The position numbers and the translations under genes were made by a program. The notes beneath the pieces were generated by a model. The model had not been told where the DNA came from. It searched no databases and worked only from the letters and a program-made list of their open reading frames with translations. Shown piece by piece: positions 44,087-52,876 of a DNA stretch of 64,000 nt; the stretch's first letter is position 1, and every line of letters starts with the position of its first letter. Source of the DNA: Roseateles sp. (lineage in GTDB: Bacteria; Pseudomonadota; Gammaproteobacteria; Burkholderiales; Burkholderiaceae_C); the NCBI GenBank assembly GCA_016790285.1, contig JAEUPJ010000007.1, positions 1 to 64,000 of the forward strand. The letters run 5' to 3'.

Positions 44087-45004
44087 ATGCAGCTCTCCTG
44101 CAATGGCGTGCGCCTCGAAGTCGAGGTGCACGGCCCGGACGACGGCGAGCCCTTGCTGATGATCATGGGCCTGGGCATGCAGCTCGTGGCCTGGCCCGAC
44201 GGTTTCGTCGAGCAGCTGGTGGACCGGGGCTTTCGCGTCATCCGCTTCGACAACCGCGATGTCGGCCTGAGCGAATCCTTCGACAGGCTGGGCGTACCCA
44301 ACATCCCCGTCGCCGCGCTGCTGCACACCTTCGGGCTGCCGGTGAAGGCGCCCTACCAAATCGCCGACCTGGCGCGCGACGCCGTCGGCGTGCTGGACGC
44401 GCTGGGCATTGCGCGGGCGCATGTGTGCGGCGCGTCCATGGGCGGCATGATCGCCCAGCACCTGGGCTTCGCCCACGGGCAGCGGCTCAAGAGCCTGACG
44501 CTGATGATGACCACCAGCGGCCACCGCAGCCTGCCCAAGGAGAGCCTCAAGGTGCGCCGCGCGATGTTGTCGCGCCCGCGGCCCGCGAGCACGCCCGAGC
44601 AGAAGTTCGAGAACGTGCTGGACCACTACGTGCGCCTGTACGGCGTCATCGGCAGCCCGGGCTACCCGCCGGAGCCGGCCGCGCTGCGCCAGCGCATCTC
44701 GCAGGTCGTGAAGCGCTCGTTCCGGCCGCAGGCCGTGGCCCGACAACTGGTGGCCATTGCCGCCGACACGCACCGCGCGGAACGCCTGCCCCGCATCACG
44801 GTGCCGACCCTGGTGCTGCACGGCGAAGGCGACCCGCTGATCCCCGTGGCGGCAGCGCACGACCTGGCGCGCCGCATCCCGGGCGCCCGGCTGGACACCC
44901 CCCCCGGCTGGGGCCATGACCTGCCCGAAGCGCTGTGGCCGCGCCTGGCGACGGCCATCGCCACGCACGCCGCCCAGGGCGCGCCGGCGGCCGGCGGCGC
45001 CTGA
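44087..45004 (+). CDS. Alpha/beta-hydrolase
   Basis: 305 residues. Oxyanion strand LLMIMGLGMQLVAWP, FDNRDVGLSE, nucleophile elbow VCGASMGGMIAQHL (Ser), acid GEGDPLIPV and a late GWGHDLP (His) complete the triad. It belongs to the esterase/epoxide-hydrolase-like group; substrate is unknown. It starts 14 bp after the ClpP-like gene and may share its transcript. Confidence 0.85.
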   Translation: MQLSCNGVRLEVEVHGPDDGEPLLMIMGLGMQLVAWPDGFVEQLVDRGFRVIRFDNRDVGLSESFDRLGVPNIPVAALLHTFGLPVKAPYQIADLARDAVGVLDALGIARAHVCGASMGGMIAQHLGFAHGQRLKSLTLMMTTSGHRSLPKESLKVRRAMLSRPRPASTPEQKFENVLDHYVRLYGVIGSPGYPPEPAALRQRISQVVKRSFRPQAVARQLVAIAADTHRAERLPRITVPTLVLHGEGDPLIPVAAAHDLARRIPGARLDTPPGWGHDLPEALWPRLATAIATHAAQGAPAAGGA

Positions 45005-45011
45005 CCCCCAT

Positions 45012-45359
45012 TCAGCGCTGCGCGTCGGCCAGCGAGGCGATGCTCTGGTAGGCCTGCAGGGCCTGCTCGAGGTTGGCGCCGCCTTCCAGCATGGCCTTGC
45101 GCAGCGCGAGCTGCGCGTCCTCGGTCTGCTGCTCCTGGTCGGACACCGTGCCGTCGCGGTTGACGTCGGCCGTGGCGTGCACGACGCCGGTGGCCACCTT
45201 GGCCGAGTCCTGCGCCGCCGCGGCCCGCGCGCCTGCGGCCGAGACGGTCACCACGGCTGACGCGGCCTCTGAATCCGCCACGGCCCGCCGCGCCGGCGCA
45301 GGGCCGTCAGCCGCGCCCGGTGGCGCGTTGCTCAGGGAGGAAGTGACAGGCGTGACCAT
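45012..45359 (-). CDS. EF-hand-like small protein
   Basis: 115 residues, Ala-rich. One EF-hand-type loop, DVNRDGTVSDQEQQ (D-x-N-x-D-G-x-V-x3-E), is in the middle; helices follow. No signal peptide is obvious. It converges on the alpha/beta-hydrolase gene, ends 7 bp apart. It could be a calcium-responsive protein or part of a filament. Not recognised by name. Confidence 0.6.
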   Translation of the reverse strand: MVTPVTSSLSNAPPGAADGPAPARRAVADSEAASAVVTVSAAGARAAAAQDSAKVATGVVHATADVNRDGTVSDQEQQTEDAQLALRKAMLEGGANLEQALQAYQSIASLADAQR

Positions 45360-45428
45360 GGCGCAATGGGTGGGTTCGTGCCGGGATATCGGCAGCCCTG
45401 GCTGGAACTGAAGCCGATTCTTGCCGGC

Positions 45429-45848
45429 TCAGCGCCCGCGCGCCTGCGCCTTGACCTCGACCGTGGTGCGTTGCTTGTCCTCGCCCTCGACGGTGAGCGT
45501 CAGCGGCACCGTCTCGCCCGCCTTGATGGGGGCCTTCAGGCCCATCAGCATGACGTGATAGCTGCCGGGCTTGAGCGCCACGGCCTGCCCCGCCGGCAGG
45601 GCCAGGGCCTCGACGGCGCGCATCTTCATGACGCCGTCTTCCATCTTCATCTCATGGATCTCGACCATCTCGGCCACCGGCGAGCTGGCCGCCACCACCT
45701 TGGCCGCCTTGGTGGCGGTGAGCTGCATGAAGGCCCCCGTGGCCTTCTGGGGGGCCACGGTGGCGCGCACCCAGGGGTCGTCGACCTTGATTTGGGCGTG
45801 GGCCGCGAAGGCGGCGAACAGGGCGGAGGCGGTCAGCAGTCGGCGCAT
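45429..45848 (-). CDS. PCu(A)C-type periplasmic copper chaperone
   Basis: 139 residues with a signal peptide (MRRLLTASALFAAFAAHAQ). The copper motif is spread as MVEIHEMKM and YHVMLMGLK, matching H-M-x10-M-x21-H-x-M. It carries Cu(I) to cytochrome oxidase assembly in the periplasm. I chose the ATG at 45846-45848 where the signal begins. It diverges from the GntR-ABC operon. Confidence 0.88.
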   Translation of the reverse strand: MRRLLTASALFAAFAAHAQIKVDDPWVRATVAPQKATGAFMQLTATKAAKVVAASSPVAEMVEIHEMKMEDGVMKMRAVEALALPAGQAVALKPGSYHVMLMGLKAPIKAGETVPLTLTVEGEDKQRTTVEVKAQARGR

Positions 45849-45930
45849 GGGAGTCGGGTGCAGGGCGAAAACCACCATTTTGGCGAGTTCGGTCCGGCCC
45901 TGCCGCCCAGGGACTTGCAATCACTGTCCA

Positions 45931-45954
45931 TGTGTACTATCGTACTAGTACACA
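45931..45954 (+). promoter_or_regulatory. GntR(YtrA) operator palindrome
   Basis: TGTGTACTA-TCGTAC-TAGTACACA has perfect 9-bp arms with a 6-base centre, ending 12 bases before the GntR ATG at 45967. A candidate -35 TTGCAA (45915) with TATCGT (45938) as -10 would overlap it. YtrA-subfamily regulators bind such long palindromes in their own promoter, so autorepression is likely. Confidence 0.8.
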
Positions 45955-45966
45955 TTGCCAGTACCC

Positions 45967-46359
45967 ATGGACCCCACCCACTTCGTGCAGATCAACACCG
46001 GCTCGCCCGAGCCGATCTACCGCCAGCTCATCGAGCAGGTGAAGCGGCGGGTCGCGGCCGGGCAGTTGCAGGCGGGCGACGAGATCCCGTCGGTGCGCGA
46101 GCTGGCGCAGGCGCTGGCCGTGCACCCCATGACCATCTCCAAGGCGTACTCGATGCTGGAGATGGAGGGCGTGCTGGAGCGCCGGCGTGGGCTGTCGATG
46201 GTGGTGGCCGCCCAGCACCAGGGCGCGCAGCCCACCGCCGACCGCGCCGAGCTGCTGCGCCCCACGCTGGAGAAGGCCGCGGCCGAGGCGCGCCAGCTGG
46301 CGCTGCCGGCCGCCCAGGCGCTGCAACTGTTCAAGACCATCCTGGAGGAAGCCCCATGA
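45967..46359 (+). CDS. GntR-family regulator, YtrA subfamily
   Basis: 130 residues. Winged HTH: PIYRQLIEQVKRRVAAGQL, then PSVRELAQALAVHPMTISKAY. The short C-terminal helical segment (about 50 residues) is typical of YtrA rather than of larger GntR effector domains. It is the first gene of an ABC operon and lies just downstream of a perfect operator. Its stop overlaps the ATPase ATG by four bases. It likely represses the operon until an envelope signal or drug appears. Confidence 0.9.
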   Translation: MDPTHFVQINTGSPEPIYRQLIEQVKRRVAAGQLQAGDEIPSVRELAQALAVHPMTISKAYSMLEMEGVLERRRGLSMVVAAQHQGAQPTADRAELLRPTLEKAAAEARQLALPAAQALQLFKTILEEAP

Positions 46360-47243
46360 CCAGCCCTCACTTCCCGCATGCCGAGACCCCCAGCGCCGTG
46401 CTGGCCGGCGTGACCCTGCACTACCCCAAGGGCCCGACGGTGCTGCAGGGGCTGGACTGGCAGCTGCTGCCCGGCCAGGTCGTCGGCCTGCTGGGGCGCA
46501 ATGGCGCGGGCAAGACGACGCTCCTCGAGACACTGCTCGGCCTGCGCTCGCCGGATGCAGGCGCCGTGCAGCTGTTTGGCCAGCACGTTCAGCACCTGGA
46601 CGACGCGACGCGGGCGCGCATCGGCTACGTGCCGCAGCACAGCGACCTCTTCGAGGCGTTCACCGGCACCCAGCTGCTGGCCTACTTCCGCAGCTTCTAC
46701 CCGCGCTGGAACCAGGCCAAGGTCGACGGCCTGATGTCGCGCTGGGACATCGACGGCGACAAGCCCATCCGCAAGCTCTCCGGCGGCCAGAAGCAGCGCC
46801 TGTCCATCATCCGCGCGCTGGCCCACGAGCCCGACCTGCTGGTGCTGGACGAGCCCGTGGCGAGCCTGGACCCGGCCGGGCGGCGCGACTTCCTGCGGGA
46901 GCTCGTGGGCGAGGTGCTGGACCGCGGCGCCACGGTGGTGTTCTCCACCCACATCCTGTCGGACCTGGAACGGGTGGCCTTCAACATCGCCTTCCTGAGC
47001 CAGGGCCGCATCGCGCTGCAGGCGCCGCTGGACGAGCTGCTGGAGCAGGTGCGCGCCTTCACGGGCAGCGTGACCGAGATGGCGGCCCTGATGGCGCGGC
47101 TCGGTGCCCAGCCGCTCAAGCGCACGCCGCTAGACGCCGGCCGTGAGCGCGTGCTGGCGCGGCTGCCGGCCGATGTGGCCGTGCCCGCAGGCGTGGCAGC
47201 GGACCGGGTCAACCTCGACGACCTGTTCACGGAGCTGACCTGA
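46356..47243 (+). CDS. ABC transporter ATPase (YtrB-like)
   Basis: 295 residues. LLGRNGAGKTTLLETLLGL (Walker A), LSGGQKQRLSI (signature) and LLVLDEPVASLDP (Walker B) are intact. The C-terminal ~70 residues form an extra domain typical of export-type ATPases. GGAGGAAGCCCC precedes the ATG. It works with the membrane protein of the next gene, whose ATG shares the last base of its stop codon (TGATG). Export of a lipid or peptide is most likely. Confidence 0.9.
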   Translation: MTSPHFPHAETPSAVLAGVTLHYPKGPTVLQGLDWQLLPGQVVGLLGRNGAGKTTLLETLLGLRSPDAGAVQLFGQHVQHLDDATRARIGYVPQHSDLFEAFTGTQLLAYFRSFYPRWNQAKVDGLMSRWDIDGDKPIRKLSGGQKQRLSIIRALAHEPDLLVLDEPVASLDPAGRRDFLRELVGEVLDRGATVVFSTHILSDLERVAFNIAFLSQGRIALQAPLDELLEQVRAFTGSVTEMAALMARLGAQPLKRTPLDAGRERVLARLPADVAVPAGVAADRVNLDDLFTELT

Positions 47244-48694
47244 TGAACACCGCGCAGCTCTCGCAGACCCTGCTGGCCTCGTGGCGCCAGCGCGACCGCA
47301 GCTCGCCGTGGGGCCGCTGGCTGATCGCGGCGCTGGTGATCGTGCCAAGCCTGGCGAGCGTGGCGTGGTTCGAGGGGCCCGCGCGTTGGGCCTTGCCCGC
47401 TGGAATGCTGCTGTTGGTCATCCACATCGGGTGGATGGGTGTCAGCGCCAACCTGCAGGTGCAGAACGACCCGGCCGCCGCCCGCTTCGTGCCGGGCCAC
47501 GTGCGCGCGCTGCAGGAGGCCGCGTTGCTGGGCTGGGTGCTGTGCACCGCCGCGAGCACCTTGCTGATGTGGCTGGTCGTGCCCGCGCCATTCCTGTCGT
47601 GGCAGGCGCTGCTGCTGGGCAATGCGGCCGCCGCCGTCTTCTCGCTGTGGTCCTCGCGCTTTTGGTGGCTGTGGTTCATGGCCGTGTTCTGGGCGCCGCT
47701 GCTGGGCGCCTTCGGCGAGACCGTGCGGGCCCCGCTGCAGGCGGCGCAGGCGCTGTGGGCCGGGCACACCGATGTGCTGCTGGTCGTCGGCCTGCTGCTG
47801 CTCTCGACGCTGGTGCCGGCCGTCTTCGGGCATGGCGACGACCGCCACCGCCGCTCCCACGACCGCCTGCGCCGCATGCAGGAGGTGCAGCGCATGTTCC
47901 AGGAGGGCCGGCAGGCCACGCCCGTGCAGGCGTTCGCGAGCCTGGAGCGCTTCAGCAGCCCATTCGTCGCGGCCATCTCGGCGTGGCGCCAGCATGTGCT
48001 GCGCACGGCGGACAACCGCCGGCTGGGCAGCGTGATGGCGCGGGCCGAGCTGGTCCTGCATGGCAACCAGCACTGGACGTACCAGCTGCTCGCCGTGATG
48101 AGCCTCGTCGTCGGCCTGGCGCTGACCTTCGTGGTCGTGATCGCGTGGACGTCGGTGCCGCTGGCCGAGATGGTCAAGCATGGCGCCTTCGGCATGAGCA
48201 TCGGGCTGGCCAGCATGGCCATGAACCCGACGCTCGCGCGCCCCATGCTCTGGCAGACACGCCGCGAGCAGGCCCTGCTTCGCCTGCTGCCGGCCATACC
48301 CCAGGGCAGCGCGCTGAACCGCGCCGTGGCCTGGATCGCGCTGCGCCATGCGCTGCTCGCGGCCCTGCTGGCGTCCCTGGTCATCATCCCGCTGTGCGCG
48401 GCAACGAGCCAGTGGGGGCTGCTGTGGCTGCCCGTGATGGCCGTGCCGTGGTCGGTGTGGACGGCCACGCGTTCACCGGCCAGCATGCGGCCGCCCACCG
48501 GGCTGACGTCAGCGCTGCCCGTGCTGGCGTTCTATCTGTGCGCAGGGCTGGCTTATGTCGGCACCGAACGGCTCGGGCTGCCGATGACGCCGCTGGCGCT
48601 GGGCCTGCTCGCGGCCACCGCGGCCTGGGGTGCGTACCGCTGGCGCCAGCTCGCCCGGCAACCCGCGGCGCTGCCGGCGGGGCGCCTGGCCTGA
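47243..48694 (+). CDS. ABC transporter membrane subunit
   Basis: 483 residues with about ten hydrophobic segments in two halves, separated by a charged cytosolic stretch (DRHRRSHDRLRRMQEVQRMF). No signature domain is recognised, which is usual for the membrane parts of YtrA-controlled exporters. It is the last gene of the GntR-ABC unit. Function is inferred from operon position and topology. Confidence 0.75.
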   Translation: MNTAQLSQTLLASWRQRDRSSPWGRWLIAALVIVPSLASVAWFEGPARWALPAGMLLLVIHIGWMGVSANLQVQNDPAAARFVPGHVRALQEAALLGWVLCTAASTLLMWLVVPAPFLSWQALLLGNAAAAVFSLWSSRFWWLWFMAVFWAPLLGAFGETVRAPLQAAQALWAGHTDVLLVVGLLLLSTLVPAVFGHGDDRHRRSHDRLRRMQEVQRMFQEGRQATPVQAFASLERFSSPFVAAISAWRQHVLRTADNRRLGSVMARAELVLHGNQHWTYQLLAVMSLVVGLALTFVVVIAWTSVPLAEMVKHGAFGMSIGLASMAMNPTLARPMLWQTRREQALLRLLPAIPQGSALNRAVAWIALRHALLAALLASLVIIPLCAATSQWGLLWLPVMAVPWSVWTATRSPASMRPPTGLTSALPVLAFYLCAGLAYVGTERLGLPMTPLALGLLAATAAWGAYRWRQLARQPAALPAGRLA

Positions 48695-48695
48695 C

Positions 48696-49145
48696 TCACT
48701 GCGGGATCTCGGGCTCTGCCAGCTGTGCCAGCAGCGTGAGCGATTCCTGCCAGCCCATGATGCAGGCCTCGGCCGGGATGACGGCCGGGATGCCCTCCTG
48801 CGTGATGCGCAGCTCGGTGCCGCAGAACACAGCGCGCAGCTCGACCGTGGTCGTCATCTCGCCGGGCAGGTTGGGGTCGTCGAAGGTGGCGGTGTAGCGC
48901 AGTCGCTCGCCCGGCACCAGTTCGAGGTAGCGGCCGCCAAAGCTGTGGCTGCCGCCGGTCGTGAAGTTGGTGAAGCTCATGCGCCATCTGCCGCCGACCT
49001 GGGCGTCCATGGTGTGCACCGTGCCCGTGAAGCCATGCGGCGGCAGCCACTTGGCCATGGCCGCGGGCGTGATGAAGGCGCGGTAGACGCGCTCGGGTGG
49101 GCAGCGCAGCACGCGCTGGAAATTGACGGTGGTGGTGGTGCTCAT
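48696..49145 (-). CDS. SRPBCC (AHSA1-like) family protein
   Basis: 149 residues of the START-like fold: VLRCPPERVYRAFITPAAMA, WLPPHGFTGT, GGRWRMSFTNF and the late GWQESLTLLAQLAE. It binds a hydrophobic ligand or helps a protein client in the cytosol. It converges on the ABC permease gene, stop one base away. A flavin reductase gene lies 84 bp upstream in the same direction. Confidence 0.85.
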   Translation of the reverse strand: MSTTTTVNFQRVLRCPPERVYRAFITPAAMAKWLPPHGFTGTVHTMDAQVGGRWRMSFTNFTTGGSHSFGGRYLELVPGERLRYTATFDDPNLPGEMTTTVELRAVFCGTELRITQEGIPAVIPAEACIMGWQESLTLLAQLAEPEIPQ

Positions 49146-49229
49146 GTCGTGGTCGGTGGGGGCAGAGGACGACCCTCTGTCGACACGACGATCAGACCCG
49201 CTCCCGATCGACAACGCAAGCGGCGCGGC

Positions 49230-49706
49230 TCAGAGCGGCAGTTCGGTGAAGTAACGCCCGCCGTGGAAGATGAGGGGCTGCGCGCCAGGGCGGGCGGTGC
49301 AGCGCTCCACCTCGCCGACGAAGATGACGTGGTCGCCCTCCTCGTAGCGGCTGCGGTTGGCGCACTCGAACGTGGCCACCGTGCCGTCCAGCACCGGCGC
49401 GCCACCCGCGCCCTCGCGCCAGGCGACGCCCGCGAAGCGGTCGATGTCGCGCGTGGCAAAGCGCTGGGCGAGGTCTTTCTGGTCGGCCGCGAGGATGTTG
49501 ATCGCGTAGTGGGAGCCGTGGGTGAACACCGGCATGGAGCCCGCACGCCGGGCCAGGCTCCACAGCACCAACGGAGGCTCCAGCGACACCGAATTGAAGG
49601 AGTTCGCGGTCAAGCCCACCAGGCTGCCGTCGGCACCACGCACGGTGATGATGGTCACGCCGGTGGCGAACATCCCCAGGGCGGCGCGGAATTGCTGGCT
49701 ATCCAT
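49230..49706 (-). CDS. Flavin reductase family protein
   Basis: 158 residues. FMN-binding split-barrel motifs GMFATGVTIITVRGADGSL, LTANSFNSVSLEPPLVLWSL and YAINILAADQ are visible. It probably supplies reduced flavin to a monooxygenase using NAD(P)H. No oxygenase partner is adjacent. The ATG at 49704-49706 is used. Confidence 0.88.
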   Translation of the reverse strand: MDSQQFRAALGMFATGVTIITVRGADGSLVGLTANSFNSVSLEPPLVLWSLARRAGSMPVFTHGSHYAINILAADQKDLAQRFATRDIDRFAGVAWREGAGGAPVLDGTVATFECANRSRYEEGDHVIFVGEVERCTARPGAQPLIFHGGRYFTELPL

Positions 49707-49770
49707 CGTGGCGATTGTCGCCGTCCTCGTCCTACGCCAGGGCCTTGAAGGTCATCGCACAATCCCGGGC

Positions 49771-50739
49771 ATGAATGCCGCCGACTTCACCGTCCACGAC
49801 GACCTTCAGTTCAGCAACCCGCCGCGGCGCATGTTCGGCGACTGTGCCGACTGCGCCGCCGGCCGCTGCGCCCCGCCGGCCCAGCGCGGGCGGCGCCTGT
49901 TCACCGGCCTGCTCGGTGCGGCGGCGCTCACGCCTGCCTGGGCACGCGAGGGCGTGGACGTGGGGCCCAAGAGCAAGTTCGCCGGCCTCGTGTCGGCCGA
50001 GCAACTCGAAGGTGCCGGCGGCCAGCAGTACGCGCAGATGATGCGCGAGGCCGCCCAGCAGCGCGCACTCGCCCCCATGGAGCATCCGCAGGCCCAGCGC
50101 CTGCGCTACATCGCCCAGCGCATCATTCCCTACAGCTACGAGTGGAACGACCGCGCACGGCAGTGGAAGTGGGAGGTCAACCTGCTGGGCAGCCCGCAGC
50201 TCAACGCCTTCTGCATGCCGGGCGGCAAGATCGCCTTCTATTACGGCATCCTCGAGAAGCTCAAGCTGGAGGACGACGAGGTCGCCGCCATCATGGGCCA
50301 CGAGGTGGCGCACGCGCTGCGCGAACACGCCCGCGAGCGCATGGGCAAGACGGCCGCCACCAATGGCGTCATCGAGCTGGGCTCGGCCCTGCTCGGCCTG
50401 GGCAACCTCGGGCGGGGCCTTGCGGGCCTGGGCGGCCAGCTGCTCACGCTGCGCTTCAGCCGCGAGGACGAGAGCGAGGCCGACCTGGTGGGCATCGAGC
50501 TGTCGGCGCGCGCCGGCTACGACCCGTCGGCAGCCGTGCGGCTGTGGGAAAAGATGATGGCAGCCAACAAGGGCGCGCCGCCCCAGTGGCTGTCCACCCA
50601 CCCGGCCAGCGGCACCCGCATCCGCGACATCCAGGCCAGCCTGCCGCAGGTGTCGGGGCTCTACGCCCGCGCGCCCCGCCCGGACCGGCGCTTCCCGGTG
50701 GCGCCCCCGCTGCGGTCGGCCCAACAGGGCAACGGCTGA
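49771..50739 (+). CDS. M48-family metalloprotease
   Basis: 322 residues. Zinc motif HEVAH at 177-181, with the third ligand in EDESEADLVG. A cysteine-rich start (FGDCADCAAGRC) precedes a signal-like segment LFTGLLGAAALTPAWA, suggesting export after an unusual N-terminal extension. It belongs to the periplasmic BepA/LoiP-like group that handles outer-membrane proteins. It diverges from the flavin reductase gene across 64 bp. Confidence 0.87.
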   Translation: MNAADFTVHDDLQFSNPPRRMFGDCADCAAGRCAPPAQRGRRLFTGLLGAAALTPAWAREGVDVGPKSKFAGLVSAEQLEGAGGQQYAQMMREAAQQRALAPMEHPQAQRLRYIAQRIIPYSYEWNDRARQWKWEVNLLGSPQLNAFCMPGGKIAFYYGILEKLKLEDDEVAAIMGHEVAHALREHARERMGKTAATNGVIELGSALLGLGNLGRGLAGLGGQLLTLRFSREDESEADLVGIELSARAGYDPSAAVRLWEKMMAANKGAPPQWLSTHPASGTRIRDIQASLPQVSGLYARAPRPDRRFPVAPPLRSAQQGNG

Positions 50740-50754
50740 AGCCGCCGCGGCGCG

Positions 50755-51387
50755 CTACCAGCGCGCCGGCAGGTTCTTCAGCCGCTGGTACTCGCCCGCG
50801 GCCACGCGGCGCAGGTAGCCGCCCAGTTCCAGGTCCTTCACGAGCTTGGACACCATCTCGCGCGAGCAGCCCAGGCGCTGCGCCATGCCCTGGTGCGTGA
50901 GCGCCAGGTGGCGGCCATCGCCGGTGGACTCGTCCACCAGGTTCTTGAGCCGGCCGTAGACGTCGTTGAGCGCGAGCTGCTTGGTCGACAGCGTGGCCGC
51001 CCGCGCGCGGCGGATGACCTTGGTCAGCAGCTCGAAGGCGAACTCGGGGTGCTCGCTGATGTGCGTGAGCAGGCTGGCGCGCGTGACCATGACCAGCCGG
51101 CTCGCCTCCTCGGTGATGACGCTGGCCGAGCGCGGGCCGCCGTCCAGGCTCATCTCGCCGACGTACTCGCCGGGGCCGTAGACGCCGTAGGTGATCTCGC
51201 GGCCGCGCACGTCGCTGCTGAACGCGCGCAGCGAGCCGCTGAGGATGAGGTAGAGGTTGTCACCGACCGAGCCCTCCTCGATCAGCACGATGCCCTTGCG
51301 GTAGCTGCGCGCAATGCCGCGCGCCGCAAGCAGCCGCAGCGAAGGCGGCAGGGACTGGAATTCGTTGTCGAGAGCGTCGTCGGCCAT
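50755..51387 (-). CDS. Crp/Fnr-family transcription regulator
   Basis: 210 residues. A cyclic-nucleotide-binding barrel (GDNLYLILSGSLRAF, GEMSLDGGPRSAS) is followed by a long helix and a winged HTH (MAQRLGCSREMVSKLVKDLE). No Fnr-type cysteine cluster is present, so it does not sense oxygen through Fe-S. The effector is unknown. It lies 66 bp downstream of a LuxR-type regulator in the same direction. Confidence 0.87.
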   Translation of the reverse strand: MADDALDNEFQSLPPSLRLLAARGIARSYRKGIVLIEEGSVGDNLYLILSGSLRAFSSDVRGREITYGVYGPGEYVGEMSLDGGPRSASVITEEASRLVMVTRASLLTHISEHPEFAFELLTKVIRRARAATLSTKQLALNDVYGRLKNLVDESTGDGRHLALTHQGMAQRLGCSREMVSKLVKDLELGGYLRRVAAGEYQRLKNLPARW

Positions 51388-51453
51388 CCAAGCGGCACCG
51401 GGGCATGTGGCCCGCGGTGCGCCCGAATGTTAGTGCGTGTGCCGACCCGGCTT

Positions 51454-52131
51454 TCAGTTGACCAGCTTGGCCGGCCGCAGCGAGGACACGAGGGGCGGCA
51501 GCAGGGCCAGCTGGCGCATCAGCTCGCCGATGCTGTCGGCGCCGCTCTTGGCGCGGATGCTCTGGATCTGGCTGCGCACCGTGGAGATGGCCACGCCCTG
51601 GCGCTGCGCGACTTCGGTAGGCTTGACGCCGTTGGACAGCGCCTTGAGCACCTCGGTCTCGGCGGGCGTGAGCTGGTAGCGCAGCGCGAACCATTGGGCG
51701 GCGAGGTCGCCGCACAGCTGGCGGCGCTCGAGGATGAGCAGCACGGCGGCCTGGCTCACGTCACGGTTCAGCGGCACGACGACGACGTTGGCGCGGCCGC
51801 ATTCCGCGCGGTCGTCGCCCAGGCGCAGCAGGCAGCGCCGGCCGCTGGCCTCCGCACCTTCGAGGGCCTCGGCCAGCGGGACCGCGTCGGTCAGCAGCCG
51901 CGCGCGCAGGTGCTGGCCGACGAGCTCGAGCGGGTGGTTGTCATCCAGCGAGGCGCGCGCGGCCAGGTTGGTGTGCAGCACGCGTCCCGCGCCGTTGAGG
52001 ATCACGACGCCATGGTCGAGCTCCTCCAGCACGAGGCCCATCCACTGGTTGGACAGCGAGGCCGCGGCGCGGCGCTCGCGGGGACGGGTGCCGGGGGTCT
52101 GGCCCGGCGGAACAAACTCGGACATCCACAT
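51454..52131 (-). CDS. LuxR-type HTH regulator with PAS-like sensor
   Basis: 225 residues. A PAS-like N-terminal sensor (VLEELDHGVVILNGAGRVLH) leads to a C-terminal LuxR HTH: LTPAETEVLKALSNGVKPTE and VAISTVRSQIQSIRAKSG. I chose the ATG at 52129-52131 because AAGGAGT sits 6-7 bases upstream, ahead of a second ATG two codons later. The 228 bp to the divergent DUF2946-like gene contain no gene. Target genes are unknown. Confidence 0.83.
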   Translation of the reverse strand: MWMSEFVPPGQTPGTRPRERRAAASLSNQWMGLVLEELDHGVVILNGAGRVLHTNLAARASLDDNHPLELVGQHLRARLLTDAVPLAEALEGAEASGRRCLLRLGDDRAECGRANVVVVPLNRDVSQAAVLLILERRQLCGDLAAQWFALRYQLTPAETEVLKALSNGVKPTEVAQRQGVAISTVRSQIQSIRAKSGADSIGELMRQLALLPPLVSSLRPAKLVN

Positions 52132-52359
52132 CTCAGCACTCCTTGGCTCACCCCTTGCAAGCCATCCATAAAGCGTAGGAGAGCATGTTTGACGTGAGTC
52201 GTAAATGTTGCGGGATGTGTTTGTGAACGAATTACGGCGAAGCGTGGTGGTGCAACTTAGGGATTGCCGAAGCGCCCCGGCAGTGGACGCGGCGGCGGCA
52301 CGCGCCGTCATGGAGGCTCGTGCACAATCCCGCGTCCCGCACTGCTGCCCCCTTCTTCA

Positions 52360-52722
52360 ATGCTCCGGCCCCGCCCCCGCAAGGCCATCCTGGCCTGGCT
52401 GATCTTCGCGCTTGCCCTGGCAAGCCTGGTGATCGGCAGGCCGCTGCATGAAGCATTGCACCTGTCGGCACCGGGCAGCGTCCTGGCTGCGCAGTCAGCC
52501 GAAGAACCGGCACCGGACAGCCCAGCGCCGGAGGCCGGCTCGCACGGTGGCAGCTGCGTCTGGTGCCTGCTCCATGTGCAGGCGCTGCATACGGCCACGG
52601 AGCCGGCCGACGTTGCGCAACCAGCCGCGCATGCCGCTGCTCCGCTGGACGGCCTGCGCACGGCGCTGCCCGAGCCCGCGGAAGTCCATGCCCCGCCGCC
52701 GCGCGGGCCACCCGCCGCCTGA
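52360..52722 (+). CDS. DUF2946-like small secreted/membrane protein
   Basis: 120 residues. One N-terminal hydrophobic segment (AILAWLIFALALASLVIG) is followed by HEALHLS and a Cys/His pair region GGSCVWCLLHVQALHTA, the pattern of DUF2946 proteins. These often sit beside TonB receptors for metal or metal chelates, as here. The tail is Ala/Pro-rich. It is probably the first gene of the transport operon; the receptor starts 154 bp later. Confidence 0.65.
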   Translation: MLRPRPRKAILAWLIFALALASLVIGRPLHEALHLSAPGSVLAAQSAEEPAPDSPAPEAGSHGGSCVWCLLHVQALHTATEPADVAQPAAHAAAPLDGLRTALPEPAEVHAPPPRGPPAA

Positions 52723-52876
52723 AGCCTCGTCGATGCGCGGCCCGTGAGGGCCGTGCCTGGCCCTGCCCTCCTCGCGCCTGCAGTCCTGCGCGAGCGGGCA
52801 GACATGGCCCACGCCCAGCGCCTGGCACGTGACCGGGGGCTGCGCGGCGGGCCGGGTTTCCGCTGTCTTCGCTCCC

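Noticed and set aside
52723-52876. Possible cobalamin or other riboswitch before the TonB receptor
   Set aside because: The gap is GC-rich with small stems, but none of the conserved cobalamin-box sequence was found.
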